DNA of 64,000 nt from Lineus longissimus (Eukaryota; Nemertea; Pilidiophora; Heteronemertea; Lineidae). The DNA lies in contig NC_088320.1 of assembly GCF_910592395.1 (NCBI RefSeq), forward strand, positions 4,774,001 through 4,838,000, in the 5' to 3' direction. Positions 24,490 through 37,100 of this stretch are shown in pieces. Both the position numbers and the translations under genes were made by a program. Every line of letters begins with the position of its first letter. The first letter of the stretch is position 1. Under the pieces are notes generated by a model that saw only the letters and a list, made by a program, of their open reading frames with translations, was not told the DNA's origin and did not search any database.

Positions 24490-26495
24490 TTATAAATCGG
24501 TGTTATCTGGTGTAACCTCCACAACACTGACCGCCTCCTTTGCTTGGTCTACATGGTCTACTTGTTGTTCTGATTCTTCGGCAACGCCTTCATTAAGCTT
24601 CCGGCCTATGAAGGTAATGCCAATAAAGAAACCAAATCCAACGATAATTAAGCCGGCAGATACGCCGGCGAGCATGGGGGTCTGTTTGACAAGTATGAAA
24701 CCTCCCAACAGAGCGACTAAATCAGAGGCGTAGACCCAAGCGGCGAGAACCAGGCGGTGAAAATGGCTACCGAGTACGGCGCCAAACGGCGCACCGAGTA
24801 CAACGACAGGAATACAAACGGCCAGGTAGTCCCAAGCCAACATATCGGGCCCTTTATCCATGATAACTTCTCTCCAGAAAAAACCAAAAGTAGTTCCAAT
24901 CGCCATAAGGACTACCGAGGTAGGCGTTGCCACTTTTTCTGTGACCCTAAACAGCAGCGTTAGAACACAGAAGCTGCTGACATCGAGTCCATTGCCAGAG
25001 AAAGCTGAACAAATCCCGCCAACGAAACCCGTACACACCAGCACCTCAATCCTCCACCAGTTCATGTTGGGAATTGTCTTAAATGTTGTGCGCTTGTAGT
25101 TCCAGTTGAGTAGGAAGAGTGCAAATGCGAATGCGAACCAGATACTGACGAAGTACATCTTCTTTTGTGGACCTGTCATGGCGGCGTCAACAACATGGAA
25201 GCCAAATATCATGCCGAATATGCCACCTATCGAGCAGAATATGATAGAATACCACTCAAGTTGTATCTGCATGAAAATGATGCTAAAGGCAGCGCAGGTC
25301 ATTCCAAAGCTTTGTATCATCAGGCTAAAGTCACGGGCAATGGTTGGATTCACGTTGAGGACTAGGGTCATGACGGGAAAAGCTACAGAACCACCGCCTT
25401 CGCTGGTCATTCCTGGAAATGAAGATGTGGCAGTGATTAGGTGGAGACAACACATAAATAATGGAAATATGTTGTTTGATGAAAATTAAATGACATCGTG
25501 GAAATCATATTCTAGGGGTAAAGTTCAACTATGATGAGTATGACTATGATGAGTATGATTGCGTAGGTTCACAGCGCATGGTTGAAATTGCACGAACCTG
25601 CAATGATCGACCCTCCAATCATGGTGATTGACATAGGGTAACCCGTCTCAAAGAGGTGCCACATGTTCCACTTGATAAAGGTAGCCCACCACAAGAAGTG
25701 GACAATCAGGGCCGGTATCGCAAATGCAATCAATCGGCGGTATTTCAACAGCAACTTCCGGTGTAGTGGAAGGTCATCGGAAAGATTTTTTAGCTCCTCT
25801 ACCTGTGTCTGGTTGGGGATCTGACCTGAAAATATGACATCAAAATCAGAACCTTATTTTCGTGGACAAATCAAAGCATTGTCAAATTTGAGAAACCTTT
25901 TTATTAGCCGGGCGGTGTGAACTTTTGAAATACTATCTCCAATACTTTGATCAGGATTTAAGATCATTCTATTTTGTGTTCAGATTAGCAAAAATATATG
26001 CTCTCTTTGTTGTATTACAATAACGACAATTTCCGATACATCATCCGAAAATCCGCTCTTATTTCTCAATTTAATTGGGCTTATTATCTGATGAATTTTG
26101 AAATTTTCTCAATCGCAACAAAGCTTCTGTCCTTCACAATCCCTCAGTAATCAAGATTTTCTATGATAACATTATAATAAAATTGTCATTTTAATCATCC
26201 TCTTAACTATAGACCTTTTTCAAAAGTACCACGTATTTAAGCTTTTTTCCCGTAGTAGTGTATGTAATACTATTAATATTACATTACAATTATAGCATTT
26301 TCAATATAGCATCATGGTTATAAGATCCAGATAAAAAATCATATTTCCTGACCTACCCTGCCAGAAGAATTTGCGGCACCATCCACCACACCCATTCCGG
26401 CGTAACGTCTGGCAGAAAATCCTTTCCTCGCTTTTGTTTTCTTCATCGTTGCAAGTGGTTTGCACCAAAGAGAATTTCCTGGCAGGGAAAGGCAT
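24490..26495 (-). CDS. TauE/SafE-family (sulfite exporter-like) membrane transporter
   Basis: Three exons: 26357-26495 (ATG at 26495, TTCAG acceptor just before it), 25598-25825 and 24490-25412. They total 1290 nt = 429 aa plus stop, with all junctions in phase 1. The N-terminal part has a Cys-containing, probably extracytoplasmic segment (CGGWCRKFFWQ). Then come eight or more hydrophobic helices in two halves, each with the family's Gly-rich loop: IIAGMTSEGGGSVAFPVMTL in the first half and SAFSGNGLDVSSFCVLTLLF in the second. The C-terminal tail is acidic and soluble (EGVAEESEQQVDHVDQ). The family moves sulfur-containing anions such as sulfite or sulfoacetate in bacteria; substrates of animal members are poorly known. 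A further 5' exon is possible. Confidence 0.85.
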
Positions 26496-26499
26496 TTTT

Positions 26500-29473
26500 C
26501 TGAATTAACATGTTAAGAAGTGTTGCCCTCGGATGTCTTCAGATAACGTTAGGAGTGAAAGCAAGCTTTATGCATTGCCCTGACAGTCCGCATCGGTGAC
26601 ACTTGTAGTGAATGGAACTCACGACTGACTTTCGCAATAATATCTCCATTCACTAATGTAACCATAGCGGACAGTTATGATAGTTTTGGTAACCATAGCA
26701 GACAGTCTGCCTTCTTAATTGCATTTTGAGTCGTCCCTTTATAGAACATTCTGAGGCAAGTGTACACGCTACACACTACACAGCCCATGCAATAATCTTC
26801 ACAACTGAGGCAGATATAATAGCTGCCTCGCAAGAAAAACATCCAAAATGTGCGCTCGTTGGTAAATTTTCTAAAATAAACTGTGTCCATCTGGTATAAA
26901 CATGGACAAAATGTCATCATATGCACTAAATTTCAGGTAAATTAACCAGCGGGGAACTCCGTGATGCACGCACAAAATCCATCCATGCATATTTTACAAT
27001 TTGTTCGCTTCCCATAGGACAAAACAGAAAAAATTGTACTAATGACATTGTGACAACTCACCTCATTTCCATGACTGAGAACGTTAGGTCCGAAATTAGT
27101 GTGTGTTTTTTAACTCGCGCTTGCACCTTATAGCGATAACTACTTTCATAACCCAAAGTTTTTGTATCCCACTACGACCCAGGACACCAAAGCCACTACT
27201 TTATATTTGTTGATCTGGTAAAAACAGTACTTATGCCCGAGATTCTAAAGCTAAGAAGCGATATCTTCCTTTCCAATCTCACCGCAACTGTCAGCGAGAC
27301 GCGCCTAGCACATATGGCTGTTTGACGCTGTGCTGGATTATATTCAAAGGCTTGTTTGAATTTCGAATTTTAACGGAGGTTATCGCGTGATTGTTGTTAT
27401 TACCAGCTGTTCAGTGCAAATAACGAAGGACGTGTAAACCAACCGCGCGAGTGCTAATACAATACCTTCCATGTTCATAGGATTTGACAACACCGTATCT
27501 ATCGGGTTACTCAGAAAAAGAATTCCTGATTTCTAATTTTTATATCTAGGATGGATACAGACAAAAAGCGTCCAGAATAATGCAAACATCCCGATGACGT
27601 GTTGTACATACATGTACAGTAGAACTTCTCTATTAAGGACACCCTCGGGACTGACAAGTGCTGTCCTTAATAGAGAGGTGTCCTGATTAGCGAGGTCAAA
27701 TTGAATGGAAACAACCAAGTTGGGACCAAAGCTAGTGTCCTTAATAGAGAGGTTGTCCTTTATAGAGAGGTGTCCGCTAAGAGAGGTTCTATTGTATATT
27801 GTGTCTGCGAAGCGTTACTTGTAAGAAGCATCAAAAATCATCGATTTACCAAATTTTGTATATGTGCCACTAATGCATTTTGGATTGGGCCCTGTGTCTA
27901 GAAGAGGCAGACATTTTTCGTCACTTTTGAAGACCATTCGAGGCTCAATCCTAAACATTCAATTTTCGGCTTGGCTCTTTTAAGCTTGGCTCTGTCCCAG
28001 CATGCGTTCACATTCATAGAGGATTGTCTTTGAATAAAAACTTTAACCATATTTCCGAATTTTCACCTTTCCTCTTTTCTGTGCACAGTCCCTGTGGACA
28101 AAATCTCGACTTCGCCCCCCCCCCCCCCCCCCCCCATTGGTTCGGTTTCAAATTCCCAGTGGTTTCAGAATAAATACTGACAGTTTCATATTTCATAGTA
28201 AAACGAAGACTTCGATCATTGTTTGAAGTTGTCCTGTTGACCTGTTTCTACTGTGTTTCTACAGCTGCCATTCGGTGCCCAAAGATTGATTTATGCATTA
28301 TACTGAGGCTTACTGGAGTCTGTCCAACGCAACGAAACAAGCGAAATGGGGGAGCGACCATTATTTTTGGCCCCTGTAGTTTTTGTTTGGTTTGGTTAGG
28401 GTTAGCTACAACAAAGGAACTCGGCGACTCTATTCACTTTAACAAAAGGACCGGACTTAGATTCCGGGGGACTTGCATTTCTTTTACACCGGGTGTTGGA
28501 TTTGGGGCATTGTCTCAGGTATGGCACAGACATCTGTACAAATCCAGAGTTTCAAAACAACACAAAGTGGCGTTGTCATTCTTTCAAATCGTCTGGAGTT
28601 GCATCGTAATTATATCGAACCACCGCCTTTGCTTACGGTATGCATCCCATGATGGCCGATGGAACAGTTGCAAAAATCATGGTTTTCATCCCATGAATAG
28701 AGTCAGAGTAGAGACCAGAAAAGACATTGTTAGCCCACTGTGCAGTGACTGCGTTAGAAATAATAATATGTATACCATAAGTTGGGAGCGGGTGCATTTG
28801 TCCATGGGATGAATATGATGTTTTTTTTCCCAGATGTTCGTTGATTGTTAACGATGAACTTAAGCAAATTCTGTGGTTTAAATAATTACAGTACGATTAC
28901 AGTGCGACTCAACACGGTTTGAAAGTATAAAAACGCCAACCTTGCGTGTTTTCCAAACAATGGATTTTCACAACTACTAATACTAGGGTATGGAAATAAT
29001 TTGTGTATGCTTTCCTGGTTTGGAAATAAATTGATGGTTTGATAAGTAAAAATGCGGGTTCGAATACAAAATAATTGTTTCCAAAAAGTACATTATTGGA
29101 TGAAAAAAAGTTCTGAAACCACGGCCTAAAGGATAACTGGGTCGGGATGTGTATCATAAATAGGAAAAAACATAGGGACCATGGCGTTGGTTGGGTTTAT
29201 TGCACGAAATCCAATAAGTTTTATACTGGTACGTTTTGCTATTCACTGCATTTGGTTGAAGCTCAAGTTCCGAAACAGTTCAATATCGGTTTTTCACACA
29301 TGTCATACATTTCAGTGTTTATAAACATGTGGTCCTCGAAACTTCTTTCACGAGCCCTATGGATCACATGCAGGTGCAGTAACTTATCTTTGAATAGCAT
29401 CGTCACGCAGATCATTCTGATGTTAGTGCGACATCTACATGTACACTTTTTGAGGTGGAGTACGGAGGCGAGG
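26500..29473. other. Intergenic region between TauE and LicD genes
   Basis: About 3 kb. It contains the MITE at 27615-27796 and a poly-C tract at about 28117-28135. Short frames (for example 28219-28812 plus) have no recognisable domain. No gene is supported. Confidence 0.5.
27615..27796 (+). mobile_element. MITE with TACARTAGAAC terminal inverted repeats
   Basis: 182 bp that begin TACAGTAGAACTTCTC and end, on the other strand, TACAATAGAACCTCTC, with internal copies of ctctattaaggacacc in both orientations. It has no coding capacity and is flanked by TA-rich sequence. A diverged copy lies inverted at 51553-51700. The structure suggests a non-autonomous Tc1/mariner-type element. Confidence 0.65.
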
Positions 29474-30625
29474 ATGCCGGCGATCAAACTAAGACAATGG
29501 CAGTCACGAATACTATATGTAATTGTGTTTCTCTGCATGGCTTTCATAATTTATTTTACATGTGTTTTCAGACGATTCGGAATTACTCACCGACCACTCA
29601 GCAGAGCGGTGGCACATTCCGTCAAGGAACGTAAGACTGACTTTTCCAAACAGATCTTGTCATTTCATCCAAGTCTTCGCTCGGAAAATAACAAAGTTTC
29701 ACCTATCATGCCAAACCAACGGCTGTCTGATTCACAGAAAGAATTGAAACCGATCCACTGGTCGCCGGTACTGCTTTCGAGCCCAACCATATCAGCCAGC
29801 AGCGAGCAGTATCTTTCGTCCACGCAAGTCATCCAGGATGCCGTGTCAAGCTTGCACTTCCGGTCACGTGACGAACCAAAACTGCCGACGGCGAAGAATT
29901 ACGATCAGGAAATTAAAGGTGGATCGATGAAACATTTCAAGAGAAAATTGGAGACGAAAGATCGAGATACATTCATATTCCTTCTCAAATTATTCCACGA
30001 TACATGTGTGAAGAGTTACGTGACCTACATGCTGTATGGAGGGACTCTTTTAGGGTCATATAGATACCACGGATTCGTGCCCTGGGACGATGATGTGGAT
30101 GTGTTTATTCCCTATGCCGAGAGAAGACGGGCCATAAAGGCTTTACAGCGATTAGGATCTAATTACACAGTCTACTACATCAACAAGAGACTGAAGTTCT
30201 ATAGGACCAACGATTCAATAATACCGAACCGGGAGTTTCGTTTTCCTTACATAGACATCAGTTTCTACAAAGAAGACAAAGAGTTCATTTACGACTTCGA
30301 TACCACGTGGAAAAAGTACTTCTTCAAAAAAGACCTGGTATTCCCTTTGACAAAAAGACCATTTGAGGGGCATTGGTTTTATGCTCCAAGAAAGACAGAT
30401 GCGATACTTGGCTTGTATGATCTTACCAAATGCGCCACCAACAGGTATGATCATAAACAGGAACATCCTGAACGGCATATTCACACCCTGCCCTGTGATG
30501 AACTCCGGCCGTACTTCGCCATGGTAAACCGTACAACATTGGCAGATAGTAACAACGTGAACGAATCATTAACGCTGAAATCAAGGGTTTTGTATACTGT
30601 AGTATACGACTTGAAACAAGACTAA
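29474..30625 (+). CDS. LicD-family type II membrane protein (fukutin/FKRP-like nucleotidyl/phosphosugar transferase fold)
   Basis: A single-exon frame of 383 codons from the ATG at 29474. That ATG is chosen because it directly precedes the only transmembrane helix (RILYVIVFLCMAFIIYFTCV). The open frame runs 109 codons further upstream (to 29147), but that part has no features of a protein N-terminus. After a Ser/Thr-rich stem comes the LicD domain: MLYGGTLLGSYRYHGFVPWD then DDVDVFIPY, the conserved G-T-L-L-G-x-x-R…P-W-D-D-D-x-D motif with the acidic metal-binding triad. Further on are FPYIDISFYKED and TKRPFEGHWFYAPR. The expected location is the Golgi lumen with a short cytosolic N-terminus. 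The family transfers phosphocholine, ribitol-phosphate or similar groups to glycans; the donor here is unknown. Confidence 0.85.
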   Translation: MPAIKLRQWQSRILYVIVFLCMAFIIYFTCVFRRFGITHRPLSRAVAHSVKERKTDFSKQILSFHPSLRSENNKVSPIMPNQRLSDSQKELKPIHWSPVLLSSPTISASSEQYLSSTQVIQDAVSSLHFRSRDEPKLPTAKNYDQEIKGGSMKHFKRKLETKDRDTFIFLLKLFHDTCVKSYVTYMLYGGTLLGSYRYHGFVPWDDDVDVFIPYAERRRAIKALQRLGSNYTVYYINKRLKFYRTNDSIIPNREFRFPYIDISFYKEDKEFIYDFDTTWKKYFFKKDLVFPLTKRPFEGHWFYAPRKTDAILGLYDLTKCATNRYDHKQEHPERHIHTLPCDELRPYFAMVNRTTLADSNNVNESLTLKSRVLYTVVYDLKQD

Positions 30626-30680
30626 GAAATCAAGGTTTTTGTATACTGTAGTATATATACGACTTGAAACAAGGCTAACA
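30575..30680 (+). repeat. ~50-bp tandem duplication across the LicD stop codon
   Basis: gaaatcaagg-gttttgtatactgtagtat…acgacttgaaacaag occurs at about 30577-30624 and again at about 30627-30676, the second with an extra tat. The stop codon is created directly after the first copy, so the last residues (SRVLYTVVYDLKQD) come from the duplicated unit. Confidence 0.75.
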
Positions 30681-31191
30681 GAATCTTTGATGCAAGTCAA
30701 TTTTATGTTCCTGCCTATTGAATGGGATAGTAATCCACCCTATTATAGCTTTCAACACACAAAGTTACAATACAGTGTATGAACAAGATGACGCAGGTGC
30801 AAGGACAATACGAATACATGAACAGTTATTGGGCGGCTGCTGAATGAAGGTATACACTTAAAAAGGCTTGCTTTCTAATATGAAGTTCTGTGACAGATTG
30901 AGGATAACATAAATAACCGATCAGCCTTATACATGTAAAAATTGCTCTGGGACAGACTATCGTAATATCAGAATCATGGCTTATGTGTCGTACTGTTTCC
31001 TTATGGGTTCAGGACACTTCGGACAGTCAAGGAAGTAATTGCTGTACGACTCGTTGGGCAGACACTTCTGTCAACGACTCCTCTATATAGCAGATTTGTG
31101 ATTGCTCCAGGTACGATAGACACCTTCGTCTCCGAGTTTCATCAGAGGTTTTAGTTGAATCGGCCTCTCCGTCTTCTTCGTCTATGTTTTC
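30681..31191. other. Intergenic, nothing recognised
   Basis: About 500 bp between convergent LicD and ependymin-related genes. It should contain both 3' ends. No other feature seen. Confidence 0.5.
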
Positions 31192-34100
31192 CTATTCATC
31201 CTCCTCGTCATCCTCGTCGTTTTCGTTTTCGGTTTCTACATCGTCGTCGTCTTCTACTTCATCTTCGCCGTCCTCATTATTTTCTTGTTCAACTTCAACC
31301 TCATCAGACTCTGTCTCGGGTGTTTGAGTTGTGGTAGTATCAAAACTAGGGTTACCACTGGGGTCGTAGGTTCCTGTATATGTTGGAGTGGTAAACGCGG
31401 GAGTGGTAAACGCGGGAGTGTTGAATAGAGAGAGAGCCAACTGAACCAACTCATCCGGCGTTAAAATCTAAAAAGAGAGTAAAAACAGGTCAGATAGCAT
31501 CGCCTCTCTATGATTATATTTATATCAGTAGAGGATTACGGCAGCAGATCAGTGCCATAAAAAATAAAACATTATCTCGTTATTACGAGATCTTTTCTCG
31601 TTATTACGCGATGTTATCTCGTTATTACGAGATCTTTTCTCGTTATTACGCGATCTTTTCTCGTTATTGCGCGATCTTTTCTCGTTATTACGAGATGTAA
31701 TCTCGTTATTACGCGATCTTTTCTCGTTATTACGAGATGTTATCTCGTTATTACGCGATCTTTTCTCGTTATTACGAGATCTTTTCTCGTTATTACGCGA
31801 TCTTTGCTAACTTGCCCACTCTCCCTGATGCGTGCACGTGTTTATTCCAGTATCGCGTAATAACGAGAAAAGATCGCGTAATAACGAGAAAAGATCGCGT
31901 AATAACGAGATAACATCTCGTAATAACGAGAAAAGATCGCGCAATAACGAGAAAAGATCGCGTAATAAATAGAAAAGATCGCGTAATAACGAGATAACAT
32001 CTCGTAATAACGAGAAAAGATCGCGCAATAACGAGAAAAGATCGCGTAATAACGAGAAAAGATCTCGTAATAACGTGATAACATCTCGTAATAACGAGAA
32101 AAGATCTCGTAATAACGAGAAAAGATCGCGTAATAACGAGAAAAGATCTCGTAATAACGTGATAACATCTCGTAATAACGAGAAAAGATCTCGTAATAAC
32201 GAGATAATATTTTATTTTTTATGGCACTAATCTGCTGCCGTAGTAGACAGTTGATGATGAGAAAAACAAACTTCTGGATTTTCAAAGTTTAGTGTTATGT
32301 AATGAATTTGATGTGGCTGCGATGACAGAATCATGGTTAAATTCTAGTTTGTTAAACAGTGAAATTTTACCAGACAGTTATGAAATGTATCGAAGGGATA
32401 GGCCGAATGACGTGCGTGGTGGTGGAGTATTTCTAGCTATTAAAGCCTGTATCCCATCCACCAGGAGGCAGGAATTTGAGTCTGATGCGTTAGAATGCTT
32501 GGTTGTTGAAGTAGGACTTAGTGACAGCAAAAAGCTTGGAATAGTATTGTGTTACCGCCCTCCAAACGAGATTTTGCCTGCGCATGACTTTGTTGTCCAC
32601 CTGCATGACGTCATTCAAAAATGTTCACAAAATTTTTCACATTATGTGTGTTATGGGTGACTTCAATTTTCCAAGCATTGATTGGCATGCTATGGCACTG
32701 ACGGTAAATGATGTTACGCAAGATTTTTGTAATCTATTGTTTGATTTTTCGCTGTGGCAAGCTGTTCATGAACCTACCAATAGAGCCGGAAATAAATATA
32801 AAAAAAACAAATAAACCCGAGCTTGTGAATGAACTCGACGTTTGGCCTGGAGCGTTTTGTTCTGACCATTTTCCAATCGTTTTTCAGTTTGACGCACATG
32901 CTTATAGGGCAGATCAAATGTCAAGGCCAGTACTGGATTGGAGGCGCGCAGACATAAATGGATTGCGCAACTTTATTCATGAACAACTTGGCCCAGGTTC
33001 AGGTTTTAAATAATTAAATCAGGGTCGGAATATTGAGGTGGCCTGGAACAGCTGGTACGATATCATAAGGCATGGCATTAACCTTTTCGTCCCACAACGA
33101 GTGACTAAAAGGTCTAGCCGTGCACGGTGGTTGAACGGTGAGGTCCGGCATTTGTCAAACAAAGTCAATTCAGCTTTAAGAAGAGCGAAACGGGATGGTA
33201 GGCAGGGCTCTTGGAATAGATACAAGGTGATACGTAATCGGCTGAGGGATTAAACGAGAGCGAGTTATAGACAGTACATTGGCTCTTTAGGTCGGGATGT
33301 TAAAAATAATCCAAAGCATTTTTGGTCGTTTTACCAGTCTAAGGTCAAAGCTGATAGGATCCCAAGGAGAATAAGCTCCAATGGAGTGACTGCTATAGCC
33401 GACACTGACAAGGCTAACGTGTTCAATGATTACTTCCATTCCATTTTTTCGACTGCTGATTACGAGTTGCCTGATGTACCTATTGTCAATGATCCATCTC
33501 TTGAGCTAATAGAATTCAAATTCGATGAGGTCTATAAGTACTTGAGTGCCTTAGACGTAAACAAGGCCAGTGGTCCTGACAATATATCTCCAAAATTTTT
33601 AAAGTCTTTTGCATTTGACCTACTGACTCATGTACATTTATGTTTAATATAAGCATGTCGTCAGGAAGCATGCCTTCATCATGGAAGCTGGCTAATGTAA
33701 CTCCAGTACATAAAAAGGAGGATAAGGGCAAGGTAAATAATTACAGACTGTGTCACTTTTACCTGTTGTTTCAATGGTCCTAGAGAGATTAATTCATAAT
33801 AAAGTTTATCCTGCTATCCTACATCCTTTGAATGATGCACATCACGGGTTTCGAGCAAAACGCTCCACGGGTATATAAATGGTTGATGTTCTCCATCAGT
33901 GGGGAGAAGCTCTAGGGTAAGCAAGTGGATGTAATTTATCTGGATTTCAGTCGTGCTTTTGATGTTGTTCCACATAGACTTTTAGTCCACAAACTACAAA
34001 GTTTTGGCATTAGTGGTAGACTGTTGAAGTGGTTTGAGTGTTATCTTACAAATCGTCAGCAAAAGGTTGTCATGAATGGTGTCAGCTCACAAGCTCGGGA

Positions 34101-37100
34101 TGTGACTTCCGGCGTGCCCCAGGGGTCAATACTAGGCCCCCTCTTGTTCTTGATGTATGTAAATGACCTGCCCAACGTTGTCGACAAAGACACCCTTATG
34201 TCGTTATTTGCTGACGACTCTAAAATTTCAAGAGTGATAAACACGGTTCAGGATAGTCTGATGTTACAAATTACTTACTTGTCACAAGCAGATCTTGAGG
34301 AGATAGATAGATGGTGTGTCAAATGGGGTATGAGCTTAAATCCCATCAAATGCCAGTTCATGTGTATTACAAGAAAACTTAATCCTGTAAACTTTTATTA
34401 TAACATTCAGGGTAAAGTCTTGATTAGAGTTGACGAAATAAGGGATCTGGGCATCATAGTCAGTAAGGACCTAACTTTTAATAAACATATCAACTACATT
34501 GTAGGTAAAGCCAATCAGAGATGGGCAATGATAAGGAGATTATTCGACCGGACTAGGCACCCCACTATGATGCGTACATGTACATTGTTTAATGCATTAG
34601 TGAGATCCAAACTGGAGTACAACTCTGTGGCGTGGGATCCCTTAACTAAGGAAAATCTGATTAAGTTGGAGAAAGTACAGAGGAGAGCAACTAGACATAT
34701 GGTTGGAAACCCAGATATAAATTACAAGGATAGGCTAGAAGTTTTAGACATGGTGCCTTTGTCCTACCGTAGGGAAATTCTAGATATGTGTTTCTTGCAA
34801 AACTGTCTCCAAGGTAACCTGGACTTGGATGTCAATCGCTTCGTATCATTTAGGGAGAGAAGAGGTGACCCATTTTTCATGAATGTTCATCTGGTGCGCA
34901 CAGAGACTTTTTGTCGGTCGTATTTCAATCGTATTAGGGGCATCTGGAATGAGCTGCCCGCTGGCACGCGTTGTCCGGGGAATATTCAGAGGTTCAAAAA
35001 GGAGCTAAGGGCTGAATATGGACACAGGCTGCAACAGATATTTCACCCGGAGGACGCGTGCACGTGGGTTAGCCGCTGCAGGTGCCCAACCTGTCGTCTA
35101 TAAACATATGGTTAAAAATACTGCCTGGGTTTAGAATATACCGCACTTTACAGTGTAAATGCATTATGCACCAACGAAGCCTCGTTTTGAATTCAGCGGT
35201 TATGGTTAGGCAACCATGACCGCTTGGGTTGGTGCAAAATATGGAAGCAGTCAAAAAGCACTTATTCGTTATCTTAGAATAGAAATTCTACGTCGAGGTT
35301 TTGGTCTAAATTTCAGCTCCACCCTCGCGGTTTTGGTGAGACAACAAATACCTCCAGGGGGTGGTCAATTCCTTAAATGCAATGTTACCTACCTCAAGAG
35401 AGTCGGATGGATTGAATCTGGCCGGATCAGGTTCACAAGGTGCCTTAAAGATGGAGGGATCGACCTTCTCACTCACATTGCTGACTTCAACTTTGACGGT
35501 CATGGTCATTGTGTCTAAAGCAATCAAGGGGGAAAATAATCTGTATTTAAATCTCATATGACTAATAATAGCGATCCATTAGTAGAATATACATCCGGCA
35601 GGGCCTACGGTAATTGCCAAAAGAAATCACGTTGAACGTTTTTCGATTACAGGCCCGCGACTGACCCCGGCTCCAACTCGGCAAATTTAAGGGGGGGGCA
35701 GTGCTCGTACCATTATTCCGAGATGACCCCCCTTTCTATGGGATTGCCATCTAAATTTTTACCCCCCTTTCTCGGGGACTTCTTTGTAAGAAATCACCAT
35801 TCAAATCCATTTATTTCATGTCATTTTCGTTATTTATGAGTTTTTATACTGAAAGCAAGGTAAAAGAAGTAGAGTGGTCACAAAAAAGTTACGTGGAAAA
35901 AAGCTATACGGCAGCAGCAACAACCCAATTTGAACACTTGGAGAAGCAATATGTATCTTACAACGGCTTCCAATATTGATCGTTATTTCAAAATCGCCCG
36001 ACTGGGGGATGCACACGTCCTTCTGCATGGTGACTGGCCCATACATCAACCCGGGGATAAAAAGAAGATAACCAGCCTCTCCTTCAATCTCGATGAAAAT
36101 GTTTGTATTGTCTGAAAAAAAGATTACTATTTGTTATCATTTTAACGTGTTACTTGTTCATCTACATGATTTAATGATAAAATTGGTTTATTTGATGCAT
36201 TGAAGTTGGTCGCCGAAATCATCGTGGGACTTTGTTGACAGGTCAAGATATTTAAAACTAACTCTTCGTACAGTAAGAAAGTTTATTATAATCGGATTTC
36301 GACGTATCGTCTTCAGAGGACAGTCGTCGAGTTATGAAATGGCCAATATTGACGTAATATTGGCAAAGGCAGCCAATTGCTTCACATCATGCACCTTACC
36401 TAAGACGCATTTCCACGGCGTTCCAGCACTTCCGCTGGTACTCGTACCAATGCAGCTTTCCCCCCTCGTTTTCCCCTTGCGAACCTCTTGTTTGATAGAA
36501 GAGCTGAGTTTCTGAAAAAAAAGGTTGTAGATAGGCCGTTCACTAACACGTTGGCCCCAGATAATAGCTGGAAGTGAAGTAGCGTTGAGCACGCGCGCCG
36601 GTCATGAACTGGATGGGTGCCCGGCGCGTATATTAGAGGAGGTGTCATGGAAAAAATATGGAATCTCTTTCAGCTTTCAATAAAGCCGATTAATTCGTGC
36701 CTACAAGGCTTCTTATATAGAGCTGGAATTATTCTCTTTATGAAATACGGGAAGACATTTTGCGAAAAACCGGTCGATTTTCTAGAAAAGCTTTATTGGA
36801 AGAGTGTCCACGTTGGAATTAATCACTGCCTGACCTTTCCCAAAACGTATGTTTTGTCGTCATGAGCAGCAAAACCTTTGCTCCTAGCACCGCTTGGCCA
36901 TATATAGACCTACATCGAAAAAGGGGCAGTTTAGTTTGCGACAAGAGGCAGGAGAAAATCATCAGATTTGAGCACTTGCCGAATAACGCAATTATTTAAA
37001 TAATTACCTTCCCCAAGTTGAGCACATACTTTTCGCTGTCCCCCAATTGTATGGCGAACAATTGGTTCTTGAAATCAAACGCAAGGCTGAAAGTATAACA

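Noticed and set aside
29147-29473. 109-codon 5' extension of the LicD frame
   Set aside because: No signal peptide or family similarity; the ATG at 29474 directly precedes the transmembrane anchor expected of a type II LicD protein.
31568-32213. Possible CRISPR-like array
   Set aside because: The 21-bp units are contiguous with no unique spacers, are palindromic and occur in opposed arms inside TIRs, in a eukaryotic intron.
31807-32285. Long minus-strand frames with 7-residue repeats (SRYYEIF / FSLLRDL)
   Set aside because: The 21-bp satellite of the fold-back element is a multiple of three and lacks stops in some frames. Two frames are open over the same DNA and there is no start context, so this is not a coiled-coil protein.
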